This document shows, one piece after another, positions 39,956-48,338 of a stretch of DNA of 49,508 nt. Every line of letters begins with the position of its first letter. Within the stretch, counting starts at the first letter, position 1. This stretch comes from a virus. Both the position numbers and the translations under genes were made by a program. The stretch lies in the IMG/VR virus record IMGVR_UViG_3300048929_000260, positions 1-49,508 of that record. One strand, written 5' to 3'. The notes below the pieces were generated by a model that saw only the letters and a program-made list of their open reading frames with translations, was not told the origin of the DNA and searched no databases.

Positions 39956-41605
39956 TCAATAAGCTCGGGAAGAGATTATTTGCGCTATTCCTTCAACCTC
40001 TTTGTCAAAGCGAATGCGAGTGAACCGTTTCCTTGCATCAAAAGTAACAGCCGTCTGATTGTTGGTGAATTTCAGGTCGGACCAAATCGCTAGATCATCA
40101 GACTCTTCGACTCGAACAGATGCAGTCTTGTCTGCTAGAAACTCCACCTTCGTCGTCGCGTCATTCGTTGGAAACATAATCCAACCATTGCATAGTACAG
40201 TCATGTTTGAGCTGTAGTCGCTATCGAATGCGTGCTCAACATTGCTCTGTTTTGTATCTCTTCGGGAATCAGATGTATGATTGCAGTCGTTGGCTACAGG
40301 CGCAAACGCAGGTTCAGAATTCAGCACCATGACTGTACGTAGAGCGACGAGCCCGTCGCCGCTATCATCAGGGATATCAACGCGGACCTTATCAGTCATT
40401 ACTGGCTGATCGAAGATAGCGTCGATGTATCTGGTATCAATTTTGTCGATCTGCATCATCTTGGACCAGTTTCCGTCAGCGCTAACAGAGATAGTCATGC
40501 CTGAGGGCGCTTCGGACATGAGGTTCAGGTCTATAGCCACTCCTCGCACCAAACGTGGAGATGATGATGCAATCTCGAGCCAAGCAGGGAACTTGCCAAC
40601 TGACCAATAATTAGATCCGTACTTCGCTCGAAGGCTATCGGGGCCATGGTTCTTCTTATCGATTGAACTGGATGCGGTGAATGTGTCGCTGTTTGTTTCG
40701 TAGGCTTGGAAGCGAGATGCGTATTCCAAAAAAATTGGTTCGTTGGTTTGGTCATAAAGCCAAAGAAGCTGAGAGACATGTAGGGGATTATAATCTCTCA
40801 ATGGAGCGATTGGTCTTTCGTTTGATGGCATCAGCAGGCTGTAGTACGTGCTAAACCCAGCATCAAACTTTCCTATGTCTCGTTTTACTGCTGCAATGCC
40901 GCGATCATAGAAATCCTTCCACTTCGGGTCTTTGGTGATTTGGTAGAAGTCTAGTATGCCAGCGAGGCCGGTGATATGACCGTTCAGCACCTTAAACGAG
41001 CGTCCTTTCGGGTCAGCCATTTCTTCGATCCATGTCACATCGTCTTCAATGGTTACGACGCCACCTTCCGAAATCGGGACTTCGTACGCCCGTAGTGCAG
41101 CCTGTGCTGTATCATGAAATTTTTTAGAGCCTGTGATTGCTTCGGCTCTAAGTAGCACGCCTGCGATACGGGACTGACCTATTCCGGAAACCCACCCGGG
41201 GCCGAGGTCGAAATTTTTATCTGCAAACGGATACGGCCACACCGCTACGTCGCCGCGCATCTGGGCCTCTGAAACAAGCCAGTTCGCTTGAAGGAGAAAT
41301 TTGTCTCGAAGGTCATCGTCGGCGCAACCGGTGTCTAACCAGTCGCGATACAAGGCTAAGGCGTAGTTGCTGTCGAAGAATGGATCTGCCCATTTTCCAA
41401 GATTGTCGAAATGGGCGCCGTAGTCCCATTCGAGAATTCCATCGTCATTTAGGCTGAAACCCGGTGAACTTGCATAGGCAGCAGCTGTGCCATTCATGGT
41501 TCTTGGGGCCGCGCCGATTGCAGGGCAGCTGGCCGCGAACGAAGCGCTTACCGAAAGAAAATACGCGAAAGCTACTAGGCCTAATCTTGACAATGCTGGC
41601 TCCAT
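39956..41605 (-). CDS. Secreted D-glucuronyl C5-epimerase-like enzyme
   Basis: 549 residues. The signal peptide ends SFA-AS near 25; a TTG at 41593, better spaced from GGAG, may be the true start. The alpha/alpha-barrel region from about 80 to 300 matches the glucuronyl C5-epimerase C-terminal domain: DPFFDSNYALALYRDWLD, LGPGWVSGIGQSRIAGVLLR, GGVVTIEDDVTWIEEMAD, KVLNGHITGLAGILDFY and FSTYYSLLMPSNERP. The C-terminal ~200 residues contain two beta-sandwich-like segments. Family members convert glucuronate to iduronate in polysaccharides, or cleave related polymers. Antisense to the late operon and beside the tailspike. Confidence 0.75.
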   Translation of the reverse strand: MEPALSRLGLVAFAYFLSVSASFAASCPAIGAAPRTMNGTAAAYASSPGFSLNDDGILEWDYGAHFDNLGKWADPFFDSNYALALYRDWLDTGCADDDLRDKFLLQANWLVSEAQMRGDVAVWPYPFADKNFDLGPGWVSGIGQSRIAGVLLRAEAITGSKKFHDTAQAALRAYEVPISEGGVVTIEDDVTWIEEMADPKGRSFKVLNGHITGLAGILDFYQITKDPKWKDFYDRGIAAVKRDIGKFDAGFSTYYSLLMPSNERPIAPLRDYNPLHVSQLLWLYDQTNEPIFLEYASRFQAYETNSDTFTASSSIDKKNHGPDSLRAKYGSNYWSVGKFPAWLEIASSSPRLVRGVAIDLNLMSEAPSGMTISVSADGNWSKMMQIDKIDTRYIDAIFDQPVMTDKVRVDIPDDSGDGLVALRTVMVLNSEPAFAPVANDCNHTSDSRRDTKQSNVEHAFDSDYSSNMTVLCNGWIMFPTNDATTKVEFLADKTASVRVEESDDLAIWSDLKFTNNQTAVTFDARKRFTRIRFDKEVEGIAQIISSRAY

Positions 41606-41680
41606 TGGGTGGTTGTTAGTTGCGTAGGGTGTCTATGCAACCTTTGCATTTGTCTGTACACCCGAAAAAGCTATCTGACA

Positions 41681-41878
41681 TTACTTGATCGCTTGGTCCC
41701 AAGCATCATCTTCATGTTCGTGCGCTGTCATGTCGCGGTAAATCCAGCGCTTGTGGTCGGCGCTGAGGCAGCGCATCCGGCTACGACCGCTCTGATGCCA
41801 TTCATAAATATCCTCGCCCCACAGTCTGCTGGCGGATACGTGAATAGCGATCTGTATGCGGGTGATGATGTTACTCAT
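41681..41878 (-). CDS. Small antisense hypothetical protein
   Basis: 65 residues. WHQSGRSRMRCLSADHKRWI followed by YRDMTAHEHEDDAWDQAIK reads like a genuine small basic phage protein. No clear Shine-Dalgarno; it lies 75 bp upstream of the epimerase-like gene on the same strand. A competing plus-strand frame (41609-42010) has no recognisable features. The remaining 41879-42031 contains only the endolysin leader. Confidence 0.45.
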   Translation of the reverse strand: MSNIITRIQIAIHVSASRLWGEDIYEWHQSGRSRMRCLSADHKRWIYRDMTAHEHEDDAWDQAIK

Positions 41879-42031
41879 GCAGATTATCTACATCGAAAAA
41901 CACCAGCCGCCAAGCGCGGTGTAATCTCTAAAAATCAGGACATTGCTATGACTTACAAGCTTCCACTGGAATGGCTCCAGTCGGTTAAGCCAAGTCATTG
42001 CACCCCGTAATTACCAACCAGGAGAAGCCTC

Positions 42032-43114
42032 ATGTTGAAGGCTGATGTCGCCCGCTCGATTGAGCGAGTTGCGAGCGTGCACGGTATTGAACCGGCGGCG
42101 CTGAAAGCTGTTGTCGAGGTAGAGAGCAACGGCGTTGTCTTTGCCGACATTGACGGCCAGCAGATGCCGATCATTCGTTTCGAGGGGCATTACTTCGACC
42201 GCCTGGTTACTGCATCTCGCCGTGAAGAAGCTCGTCAGCTTGGGTTGGCTTCTCCGACGGTAGGTGGAGTGAAGAACCCTTCATCGCAGAAAGCGCGCTG
42301 GCAGCTTCTTGGCCGCGCAATGACCATTGACAAGCAGGCTGCGCTGGAAAGTACATCCTTCGGCGTCGGCCAGGTTATGGGCAGCCACTGGAAGGTGCTC
42401 GGATATCCGTCTGTGGTTGCGTTCTTCGAAGAAGCCAGAAGCGGTGTCGAGGGCCAAGTTGAGTTGATGGTCCGTTTCATCAAAAAGAACAATCTGCTTG
42501 GCGCTCTTCAGCGTAAGGATTGGGCAGGGTTCGCCCGAGGCTATAACGGACCGGCATATAAGACCAATGCCTACGACACAAAGATGGCTGCGGCATACGC
42601 TCGTTATTCGAATGCTGGACTGCCGGCCGCCTCTGGCGCTGAAGGAATGCTTCGCCTCGGTTCAAAGGGGGCAGGGGTTCGTGAAATTCAGGTGCTCCTT
42701 ACCCGCGCGGGTCACACTGTCACCGCAGATGGTGACTTCGGCCCTGCAACCGATCGAGCGCTTCGCAATTTTCAGCAACACAACCAGCTTTTCGCTGACG
42801 GCATTGCTGGGCCACAGACAATGCGCAGGCTGAAAGAGTTTCAGACATCGCCGGATGAAAAGCCAGGTAACCTTGGCATCGCTCAGGTTCCAGAGGTCAA
42901 GAACGCAGCGCGTAACTTCGGACCTCTCGCACTCGTCACTGCTGCCCGTGATCAGATTGCAGAGATTGCAACCTATGTCACCGGCATCAATTCCGATCTC
43001 GCAACCACCATTGCGAATGGCCTTCTTGCGGCATCCGGAGCTATCGGCCTCGGGCTGACGGTCTGGGGCGTATACGGCTGGTGGAAGAGCAAACAGACGG
43101 TGGAACAGGCATGA
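42032..43114 (+). CDS. Endolysin: N-acetylmuramidase + peptidoglycan-binding + C-terminal TM
   Basis: 360 residues. The N-terminal N-acetylmuramidase domain (DUF3380 type) shows KAVVEVESNGVVFADIDG, IIRFEGHYFDRLV and TSFGVGQVMGSHWKVLGY. A peptidoglycan-binding_1 repeat at about 207-268 reads GSKGAGVREIQVLLTRAGHT ... FGPATDRALRNFQQHN. A C-terminal transmembrane helix (LLAASGAIGLGLTVWGVYGW) is unusual for an endolysin and suggests membrane tethering before lysis. AGGAGAAG Shine-Dalgarno. Confidence 0.85.
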   Translation: MLKADVARSIERVASVHGIEPAALKAVVEVESNGVVFADIDGQQMPIIRFEGHYFDRLVTASRREEARQLGLASPTVGGVKNPSSQKARWQLLGRAMTIDKQAALESTSFGVGQVMGSHWKVLGYPSVVAFFEEARSGVEGQVELMVRFIKKNNLLGALQRKDWAGFARGYNGPAYKTNAYDTKMAAAYARYSNAGLPAASGAEGMLRLGSKGAGVREIQVLLTRAGHTVTADGDFGPATDRALRNFQQHNQLFADGIAGPQTMRRLKEFQTSPDEKPGNLGIAQVPEVKNAARNFGPLALVTAARDQIAEIATYVTGINSDLATTIANGLLAASGAIGLGLTVWGVYGWWKSKQTVEQA

Positions 43115-43425
43115 TCTGGGCGCTCATACCGAACTGGCTCAAGATCGCCTCTGCTGGGCTGCTGTGTGCCGTCCTGCTGTCCTCTGGCTCCTACTGGCTC
43201 GGCAAGCGTGATGGCCGCTCAGAGACGGCTACAGAGGCCTTAGAGAAGACCGTCGAACTCTTTCAATCCCGGGAGAAAACCAATGCGGAAATCAGTTCTG
43301 CCGATGCTGCTGCTATGTGCGGGCATTTCGGGCTGCAGTCAGACGACAAGCGGGAATGCATGCGCAGGCTGGCAGAAGCTTCAGCCGACGCTCGAAACAG
43401 CAGTCAAGATCACAATGGACGATAG
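43111..43425 (+). CDS. Rz: Inner-membrane spanin (Rz-like)
   Basis: 104 residues from MIWALIPNWLKIASAGLLCA; ATGA overlap with the endolysin. N-terminal transmembrane helix then a periplasmic helical part (ATEALEKTVELFQSREKTNA ... ECMRRLAEASADARNSSQ). With the overlapping lipoprotein it should bridge inner and outer membranes and fuse them at the end of lysis. Matches the Rz size and order. Confidence 0.75.
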   Translation: MIWALIPNWLKIASAGLLCAVLLSSGSYWLGKRDGRSETATEALEKTVELFQSREKTNAEISSADAAAMCGHFGLQSDDKRECMRRLAEASADARNSSQDHNGR

Positions 43426-43486
43426 ACCGTTCGCCAATTCGGTAGCGGCACACAACGCACACGGCGCCAAGCAGGGCTGCTGGTAA
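43283..43486 (+). CDS. Rz1: Outer-membrane spanin lipoprotein (Rz1-like)
   Basis: 67 residues. The signal peptide and lipobox MLLLCAGISGC (lipidated Cys18) are followed by a short polar stretch. It starts inside Rz in another frame, overlaps it by 143 bp and extends 61 bp beyond, the nested Rz/Rz1 arrangement. A functional partner of the Rz-like protein. Confidence 0.78.
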   Translation: MRKSVLPMLLLCAGISGCSQTTSGNACAGWQKLQPTLETAVKITMDDRPFANSVAAHNAHGAKQGCW

Positions 43487-43504
43487 TCGAGAAAGGGCAG
43501 TGAG

Positions 43505-43927
43505 ATGGCAATTGAAAACATAAACGATGGTGGTGCTTTCACGAATGAGGCGGGGCAGCGCCAAGGCATTCAGGTTGTCAAGACGATCTCAATGGACCCA
43601 GCGACCGGCAACCCTCAGACGGGACTTGCAGCAGGCCGAGCACCGGCCGCAGCGTCTGTGCCTACGGTCCTCAGCAATGAGGATAAGGCGGCGCTGGACG
43701 CTGCCAAGAGCAACTATACGGTAAACGGCGGGGCATACACCCCAGGCACTCCCCGAGCCGCTGGTAATGGCATTCTGGCTGTAATCACGACCGCCGGCAA
43801 TGCTACGCTGACATTTGGTGGTGTTGGCGTCCAATTCACATTCGTTCTCGGCCCAACGATCCTGCCTCTGGCAATTACAAATGTGGTTTTAGGAACTGCG
43901 GTCGGTACTTTCTACGCTATCTCCTAG
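43505..43927 (+). CDS. Hypothetical virion-associated protein
   Basis: 140 residues. A flexible N-terminus (FTNEAGQRQGIQVVKTISMD) and a Gly-rich beta C-terminus (GNGILAVITTAGNATLTFGG, FTFVLGPTILPLAI). Looks like a small decoration or fibre-associated protein. AAAGGG upstream of the ATG. Part of a late group after lysis genes. Confidence 0.55.
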   Translation: MAIENINDGGAFTNEAGQRQGIQVVKTISMDPATGNPQTGLAAGRAPAAASVPTVLSNEDKAALDAAKSNYTVNGGAYTPGTPRAAGNGILAVITTAGNATLTFGGVGVQFTFVLGPTILPLAITNVVLGTAVGTFYAIS

Positions 43928-43938
43928 AGGAGGGTAAA

Positions 43939-44454
43939 ATGCCATTCTTCTACACTCCACCGCCAGAACCATCGGCCATTCAACTGGTGACTTCAGAGCG
44001 CATCCTTACTGCTGATATGTTCGCCAACTTCCCGGCAAACGCCGCGAACCGAGGGAAATATTGCCGTGTGTCGGACATGTGGGGTCTGATTGATGGCGTC
44101 TATAGGTGCACGTTCAACGGCCGTATCTATTATTGGGAGCCGACAACGCAGCCCCAATTATTGGGTTCGTCAATAATGACCGGCAGCATGACACTGCAGC
44201 CGTTGTCGACCTTCCCAATATTGGAGATTGGCGGAAACCTTCCTGCTCTTACGACATGGAGCATCACGCTCGGAACAGAAAATCTTTGCCCAGGCTTGGT
44301 GAAAGAGTTCCGTCCATCACTCACAACACTGCTTGGCACCCTGAACGTTCTCGGAACAGGTCTTGGATCGACCGTCGCCCTTCTTCTCAACAGCAATAAG
44401 CGGTTTGGTTCCTACGATAACGGGACTGCCGTCGTATGGAGGCAATTGAACTAA
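43939..44454 (+). CDS. Hypothetical fibre-associated protein
   Basis: 171 residues: MPFFYTPPPEPSAIQLVTSE, then CRVSDMWGLIDGVYRCTFNG, RIYYWEPTTQPQLLGSSIMT. Beta-rich, resembling short fibre or adaptor proteins. TAATG-coupled to the large fibre-like gene. Confidence 0.55.
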   Translation: MPFFYTPPPEPSAIQLVTSERILTADMFANFPANAANRGKYCRVSDMWGLIDGVYRCTFNGRIYYWEPTTQPQLLGSSIMTGSMTLQPLSTFPILEIGGNLPALTTWSITLGTENLCPGLVKEFRPSLTTLLGTLNVLGTGLGSTVALLLNSNKRFGSYDNGTAVVWRQLN

Positions 44455-45821
44455 TGGCTGGAGAACTCACATCATTCTGGCTGGCGCGAGGCAGAGGTGT
44501 TGTCAGTGGCAATTCCGGACCTGTTCTGGCCGCTCTCACGGCCTCACCCAGCACCGCCACTGTCGGTGCTCCATTCAGTGGCGTTGTATCTGGTAAGACG
44601 GCTGGCTCTACGCTTGCGTTGTCTGGAGCTGGCGCTGTGGGTCTATCGATTGCTGGCACAGCCATATCTGGAACGCCGACGACAACTGGTGCGGTCAACA
44701 TCACAGAGACACTTGCTGGCGCCATCGGGTCGCCAAGGGTGACAAATGGAGTTGTTACTGTAGCTGCGGCCACCACAGCGCCTGCGGCCTTCACCGCAGG
44801 TCAGTGGTCTGTTGCTGATTCTGCGACTGGTGGCACGGTCACCGTGAGCATATCAGCGCTGCCAAGCGATGGCGGCTCGGCTATCACGGCTATCCAGTAT
44901 CAGGTGGGCGCTGGCTCTTGGACCAATTCAGGCATCACGTCTACCGGATCGTTCAACATCACCGGCCTTACGAATGGAACTCCGGTCAACATCAAGGTGC
45001 GTGCTGTCAATGCTGTAGGCAATGGCCCAGATAGCGACACCAAGAGCGTTACGCCGACTCTGGCCCCTTCGTATGACCCTGACGCCCAGGCCTATTTTGA
45101 TGTAATGTCGCCAGCCCTGACCGATACAAGAAAAGGCCTGATTAATGATCATGTCCTAAGCCTAAAGGCTGCGGGTGTGTGGTCGAAATTGAGCTACTTG
45201 CGACCCACAGCTCAAACAGGCATGGCTAACTCTCGCATCAATTTGAAAAATCCAACCGGGGCACAGCTCTCGGGATTCAACAGCCCGGTATTCACGGACG
45301 ATAGAGGTTGGCAGGGTGACCAACTGTCTGCCTACATTGGCACTGGACTAATTATGAATACCGACAGCCTATTCTCGCAGAATTCGGCTACTATTGGCGT
45401 TTATATTAACGCAACAGGTTCTGATGCTGCGGATGGGTTACCCACGCTTGGCATGGACACCACAACAGGAACCCTTACGTTTCTTCGCCCGAGAGATAGC
45501 AGCGGCAACATCGGCGGTCGCATCAATGCAACTGCGAACGATTTAGGCGGTCCGGCCGCAACAAAGCTTGGCTACAAAGCTGTTTCAAGAAACGGGAACA
45601 TCATACAGTTTTACGGAGCCGGGGGGGTACCGTCAGGCTCAACTATCACTCGGGCGTCTGCCGCCCCTCAGAATAAAGAACTCCTGATGTTTCGTCTTGG
45701 CGTCGGATACGGATCTGACCGACAGGCCTACATGTTTGCAGGCGCAGGTCTGACGGACAGCGAACATCTCGCCCTTCACAATTCTATCAATACGTATCTA
45801 ACCGCTATAGGAGCGAACTAA
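44454..45821 (+). CDS. Fibre/adhesin-like protein with Ig- and FnIII-type domains
   Basis: 455 residues from MAGELTSFWLARGRG (TAATG start). Residues ~25-105 form an Ig-like bacterial domain (LTASPSTATVGAPFSGVVSG ... GTPTTTGAVNITETL). A FnIII domain at ~110-205 shows AITAIQYQVGAGSWTNSGIT ... VNIKVRAVNAVGNGPDSD. The C-terminal lectin-like part is rich in strands (NSATIGVYINATGSDAADGL). Probably decorates the virion or binds glycans on the host surface. Confidence 0.68.
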   Translation: MAGELTSFWLARGRGVVSGNSGPVLAALTASPSTATVGAPFSGVVSGKTAGSTLALSGAGAVGLSIAGTAISGTPTTTGAVNITETLAGAIGSPRVTNGVVTVAAATTAPAAFTAGQWSVADSATGGTVTVSISALPSDGGSAITAIQYQVGAGSWTNSGITSTGSFNITGLTNGTPVNIKVRAVNAVGNGPDSDTKSVTPTLAPSYDPDAQAYFDVMSPALTDTRKGLINDHVLSLKAAGVWSKLSYLRPTAQTGMANSRINLKNPTGAQLSGFNSPVFTDDRGWQGDQLSAYIGTGLIMNTDSLFSQNSATIGVYINATGSDAADGLPTLGMDTTTGTLTFLRPRDSSGNIGGRINATANDLGGPAATKLGYKAVSRNGNIIQFYGAGGVPSGSTITRASAAPQNKELLMFRLGVGYGSDRQAYMFAGAGLTDSEHLALHNSINTYLTAIGAN

Positions 45822-46117
45822 TGGCCGTTCAAGCTTGCCTTCTTTTAACCCCCGCTATGGTTACGTCTGCCAAGGCTCTCAACGCAGCATCAGTGGCGGT
45901 CAATGGTGATCAGGTTGACCCTAGACTGGTCGACAACCCAATATCAAACAATGTGGTTGGCTTGGGGGACATAACGGGCGATGTGTTAGGGCGCGGGTAT
46001 CTTCCGGCCCGTCTCTTGAATAACCCGATGTATACCACCTTCTATGCCCTTTTGGGCGGTTTGCCGATTTACCACATCGACAGCGACGCATTGTTCCTTC
46101 CCCAACCTGAAGTCTGA
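45821..46117 (+). CDS. Small hypothetical protein after the fibre gene
   Basis: 98 residues: MAVQACLLLTPAMVTSAKAL, then NGDQVDPRLVDNPISNNVVG, ARLLNNPMYTTFYALLGGLP. Directly coupled (TAATG). May be a chaperone or fibre subunit; no family. Confidence 0.5.
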   Translation: MAVQACLLLTPAMVTSAKALNAASVAVNGDQVDPRLVDNPISNNVVGLGDITGDVLGRGYLPARLLNNPMYTTFYALLGGLPIYHIDSDALFLPQPEV

Positions 46118-46555
46118 TCACCCACACCAGTCAATGCGCTGCTTGGGTGACCACGGGCGGGCAAGGCCTTCCGACATGAGGATCTGCCCGACCTCGCGCC
46201 CATCGGCCAGATAGATATCCACCAATGGACGGCGGCTTGAGGTTCTATCCCTTGCGCCGCTGTCTACAATGCGGGGTACGCCGGCAAGCATAAGCTCTTT
46301 CAACCGGGCCTTGGCTTTCAATGCCAGCAAGCGTTCTGCCTCGCACTTGGCGCGACTTCCCATCTCTGGTGCATCAACGCCAGACTTGAACGGCACGCCG
46401 CCACCAAGCAACCGCATGTTCTGTCCGTCGCATTTGATGGTGTCGCCGTCGATCACAACAAGGGATGCGCAGGAAAGGCTCTCAGCGGCCTGCGAGGGGC
46501 TTTGCGTCATCAGCGCGACCGCAACGGCGTAGATGGCAATAATTGCTCTGTTCAT
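46118..46555 (-). CDS. Secreted thermonuclease-like protein (SNase family)
   Basis: 145 residues from MNRAIIAIYAVAVALMTQSP (start after an upstream shadow frame is removed). Signal peptide to about SQAA. The nuclease core is ASLVVIDGDTIKCDGQNMRL and VDAPEM...AKCEAERLLALKAKARL, then RRPLVDIYLADGREVGQILM. An 8-residue Gly/Lys insertion (GGVPFKSG) separates RLLG from VDAPE. Exported nucleases can degrade DNA in the periplasm. Antisense to its neighbours. Confidence 0.75.
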   Translation of the reverse strand: MNRAIIAIYAVAVALMTQSPSQAAESLSCASLVVIDGDTIKCDGQNMRLLGGGVPFKSGVDAPEMGSRAKCEAERLLALKAKARLKELMLAGVPRIVDSGARDRTSSRRPLVDIYLADGREVGQILMSEGLARPWSPKQRIDWCG

Positions 46556-46606
46556 AGCTCTGTGGGCCTCATGGTCTGTTTCTCTATCGCTTAGCAAGGT
46601 TACTAA

Positions 46607-46873
46607 ATGAACACTGTCCCGGGGGAACTAGTCTCTTGGTTCCTGCAACATGGCCCTATGGGCGCTATAGCCATGCTGATGACGGGTTTCTACGTCTATG
46701 AGCGGGTAGGGCGCGGCAAGGACCGGGAAGCATCTGACGCCCGCATTAAAGAGCTTCAGGAAGAGCATCTTGAAACCATGAAGGCGGTTCTTCCCCTCGT
46801 TCAAAAATTCACCAGCACCATGGACACTGTTTTGCCCATGGTCGTGTCGAATGCAAGCAGGAGGGGCGAATGA
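46607..46873 (+). CDS. Holin-like membrane protein with coiled coil
   Basis: 88 residues. One transmembrane segment at about 12-30 (LQHGPMGAIAMLMTGFYVYE) and a long coiled-coil C-terminus (KDREASDARIKELQEEHLET). Small phage membrane proteins with this layout often act as holins or holin-like proteins. It overlaps the next gene (ATGA). Confidence 0.55.
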   Translation: MNTVPGELVSWFLQHGPMGAIAMLMTGFYVYERVGRGKDREASDARIKELQEEHLETMKAVLPLVQKFTSTMDTVLPMVVSNASRRGE

Positions 46874-47055
46874 GGCTGCTGTCCTGGTGGAGATTGCCAA
46901 AGTTTACCGTGAAGCCAGATCCAGACATGGAGAAGGAAAAGCGTGACCGCAAGGCCGAACTGGCTGTTGCTGTGGTCACGTTCGAACGCCGTCGCGACAG
47001 GGTGCAGCGTATCGCAGAGGAAGCAGTTGTCAGCATGCAAAGAGGCGGCAGGTAA
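46870..47055 (+). CDS. Small basic hypothetical protein
   Basis: 61 residues, MRLLSWWRLPKFTVKPDPDM, then highly basic KEKRDRKAELAVAVVTFERR. Coupled on both sides to membrane-protein genes by short overlaps. Unrecognised. Confidence 0.5.
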   Translation: MRLLSWWRLPKFTVKPDPDMEKEKRDRKAELAVAVVTFERRRDRVQRIAEEAVVSMQRGGR

Positions 47056-47534
47056 TGAAGAGACTGAAAACTAGTGTGGCTGCGTGGTCTGCCCTTACAG
47101 CTGTTGTGCTGTTCTGGGTTGGCAATGAAATCCTTCCCGCAAGCTTCATCACCGAGATTTCTTCCAGCCTCGTGCTGGGCGTGGCATTCGCCGTGCTAGT
47201 GAGGTGGTTTCGTGAAGCTGCTCAGGCAATGCGACACGGCAGGGCGGGAGCTGACTTCCTCATCGTTGCTGTGTTCTCTATCGTCAGCATCATCTTCTTC
47301 CAGCGCGTGTGGGTCATGCTGCTGCGATACAATGACCGCCCAGAATGGATGGTCAATTCTCCCATCAGTGCATTTGTCGCATGGATGATGGCGTGGTCAT
47401 GCACCTTGGCTCTTTTGGCTCCAGATATCGATAACGGTCACATCCCGCCACGTAGCCGGGTTCTGGTAGGCTTCGCTCTATTCATTGCGGGCCTGGTGTC
47501 CGGAGCAAGTATCATGCTTGCGCTGCGCCCTTGA
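47055..47534 (+). CDS. Four-helix membrane protein, possible holin
   Basis: 159 residues with four hydrophobic helices (AAWSALTAVVLFWVGNEIL, ISSSLVLGVAFAVLVRWF, FLIVAVFSIVSIIFFQRVWV and a C-terminal pair SAFVAWMMAWSCTLALLA/VGFALFIAGLVSGASIML). This is larger than most holins but the position after lysis and tail genes makes that role possible. Overlaps the zinc-binding gene at its 3' end on the opposite strand. Confidence 0.55.
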   Translation: MKRLKTSVAAWSALTAVVLFWVGNEILPASFITEISSSLVLGVAFAVLVRWFREAAQAMRHGRAGADFLIVAVFSIVSIIFFQRVWVMLLRYNDRPEWMVNSPISAFVAWMMAWSCTLALLAPDIDNGHIPPRSRVLVGFALFIAGLVSGASIMLALRP

Positions 47535-47691
47535 ACATATCCCTCTGTGGATAGTGCTCCCAGCAGTGCCATGATGATTTCTCGGCCTTGCTCTTGCTGT
47601 AGCCGAAACCTCCCCACTTCCCACAGTTCGGATGCTCGCACCAGTGCTGGTCAATTACGCCATCGCCGGATTTGGTTTTCTGGTCGCTCAT
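47512..47691 (-). CDS. Small zinc-binding phage protein
   Basis: 59 residues, MSDQKTKSGDGVIDQHWCEH, then PNCGKWGGFGYSKSKAEKSS and WHCWEHYPQ. Cys/His pairs (CEHPNC ... CWEH) make a probable zinc finger of a type common in phages. ATGA overlap with the gene before; it overlaps the end of the four-helix protein gene by 23 bp. Too short for many gene finders. Confidence 0.65.
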   Translation of the reverse strand: MSDQKTKSGDGVIDQHWCEHPNCGKWGGFGYSKSKAEKSSWHCWEHYPQRDMFKGAAQA

Positions 47692-48122
47692 TTTGACGCG
47701 CCTCCGTTGTGTGTTCGGAACGTCCTAATCCCATTACGCAAGATAATTATTCGTTTAGTTCTCTCAGCAATGGATTCAAAAACCGTGATTGCATCAGAAA
47801 CATTACCCGCGCCAGCCAAGCGGTCCGTCCTCATACCTTTGTCGTCCACCTCATCGATGGTGAACGTGAACTGATCGTCAAAGAACGGGTTGGCTTCTGG
47901 GATCGGGACATTGCAGATATGCTGTTCTTGCCCCACCTCGCAGAATAGCCGGCTGTCTGGGCCATAGACCCAAGCCGTGGTCACGCGCCCATCAATCATC
48001 CCCCGCGCTTGATAGCAGACCTGCCATTTGTGTTTGTAGCAAATCAGGAGATCGCCACTGACTGGCGTTCGTGGTCTGGGGATTTCTCCCCGCACTCGGT
48101 CTTTGTATCTGCTCATGCGCAA
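47688..48122 (-). CDS. Hypothetical phage protein at the right end
   Basis: 144 residues. The core includes SGDLLICYKHKWQVCYQARG, DSRLFCEVGQEQHICNVPIP and ANPFFDDQFTFTIDEVDDKG; beta-rich with several Cys. Unrecognised. It is closest to the attachment site. In the circular phage genome this minus-strand pair would lie downstream of the leftward early operon, past attP. Confidence 0.55.
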   Translation of the reverse strand: MRMSRYKDRVRGEIPRPRTPVSGDLLICYKHKWQVCYQARGMIDGRVTTAWVYGPDSRLFCEVGQEQHICNVPIPEANPFFDDQFTFTIDEVDDKGMRTDRLAGAGNVSDAITVFESIAERTKRIIILRNGIRTFRTHNGGASK

Positions 48123-48338
48123 TCACTCCCTCGAAAGAGTTTCGTTTCGCCGCATGATTTAGGGTGCGCGCCGCCGAGCGCTGGCGTTGATTATGTGAGG
48201 TGACGTGGTAGAGTCAACAACGCTTATTTTAGCTATTGCGACAACATTCAGTAAATCCCACCAGAGTTCCCACCGGAAGAAAATTTCATTCCAATAATAT
48301 ATTGATATTAAATGGTTTTGGCGCCTGTGCATCACGCA
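48123..48338. other. Prophage right-end intergenic region
   Basis: About 215 bp with no gene, AT-rich near the junction (AATAATATATTGATATTAAA, 48293-48312). It probably carries phage arm-type attachment sequence and ends at the tRNA half. Confidence 0.5.

Noticed and set aside
41609-42010. Plus-strand 133-codon frame before the endolysin
   Set aside because: Unusual composition (Cys-rich start, no domain), overlapping a better minus-strand candidate; insufficient evidence.
1-48338. Integrase gene within the window
   Set aside because: No tyrosine or serine recombinase motif was found in any convincing frame; expected left of position 1.
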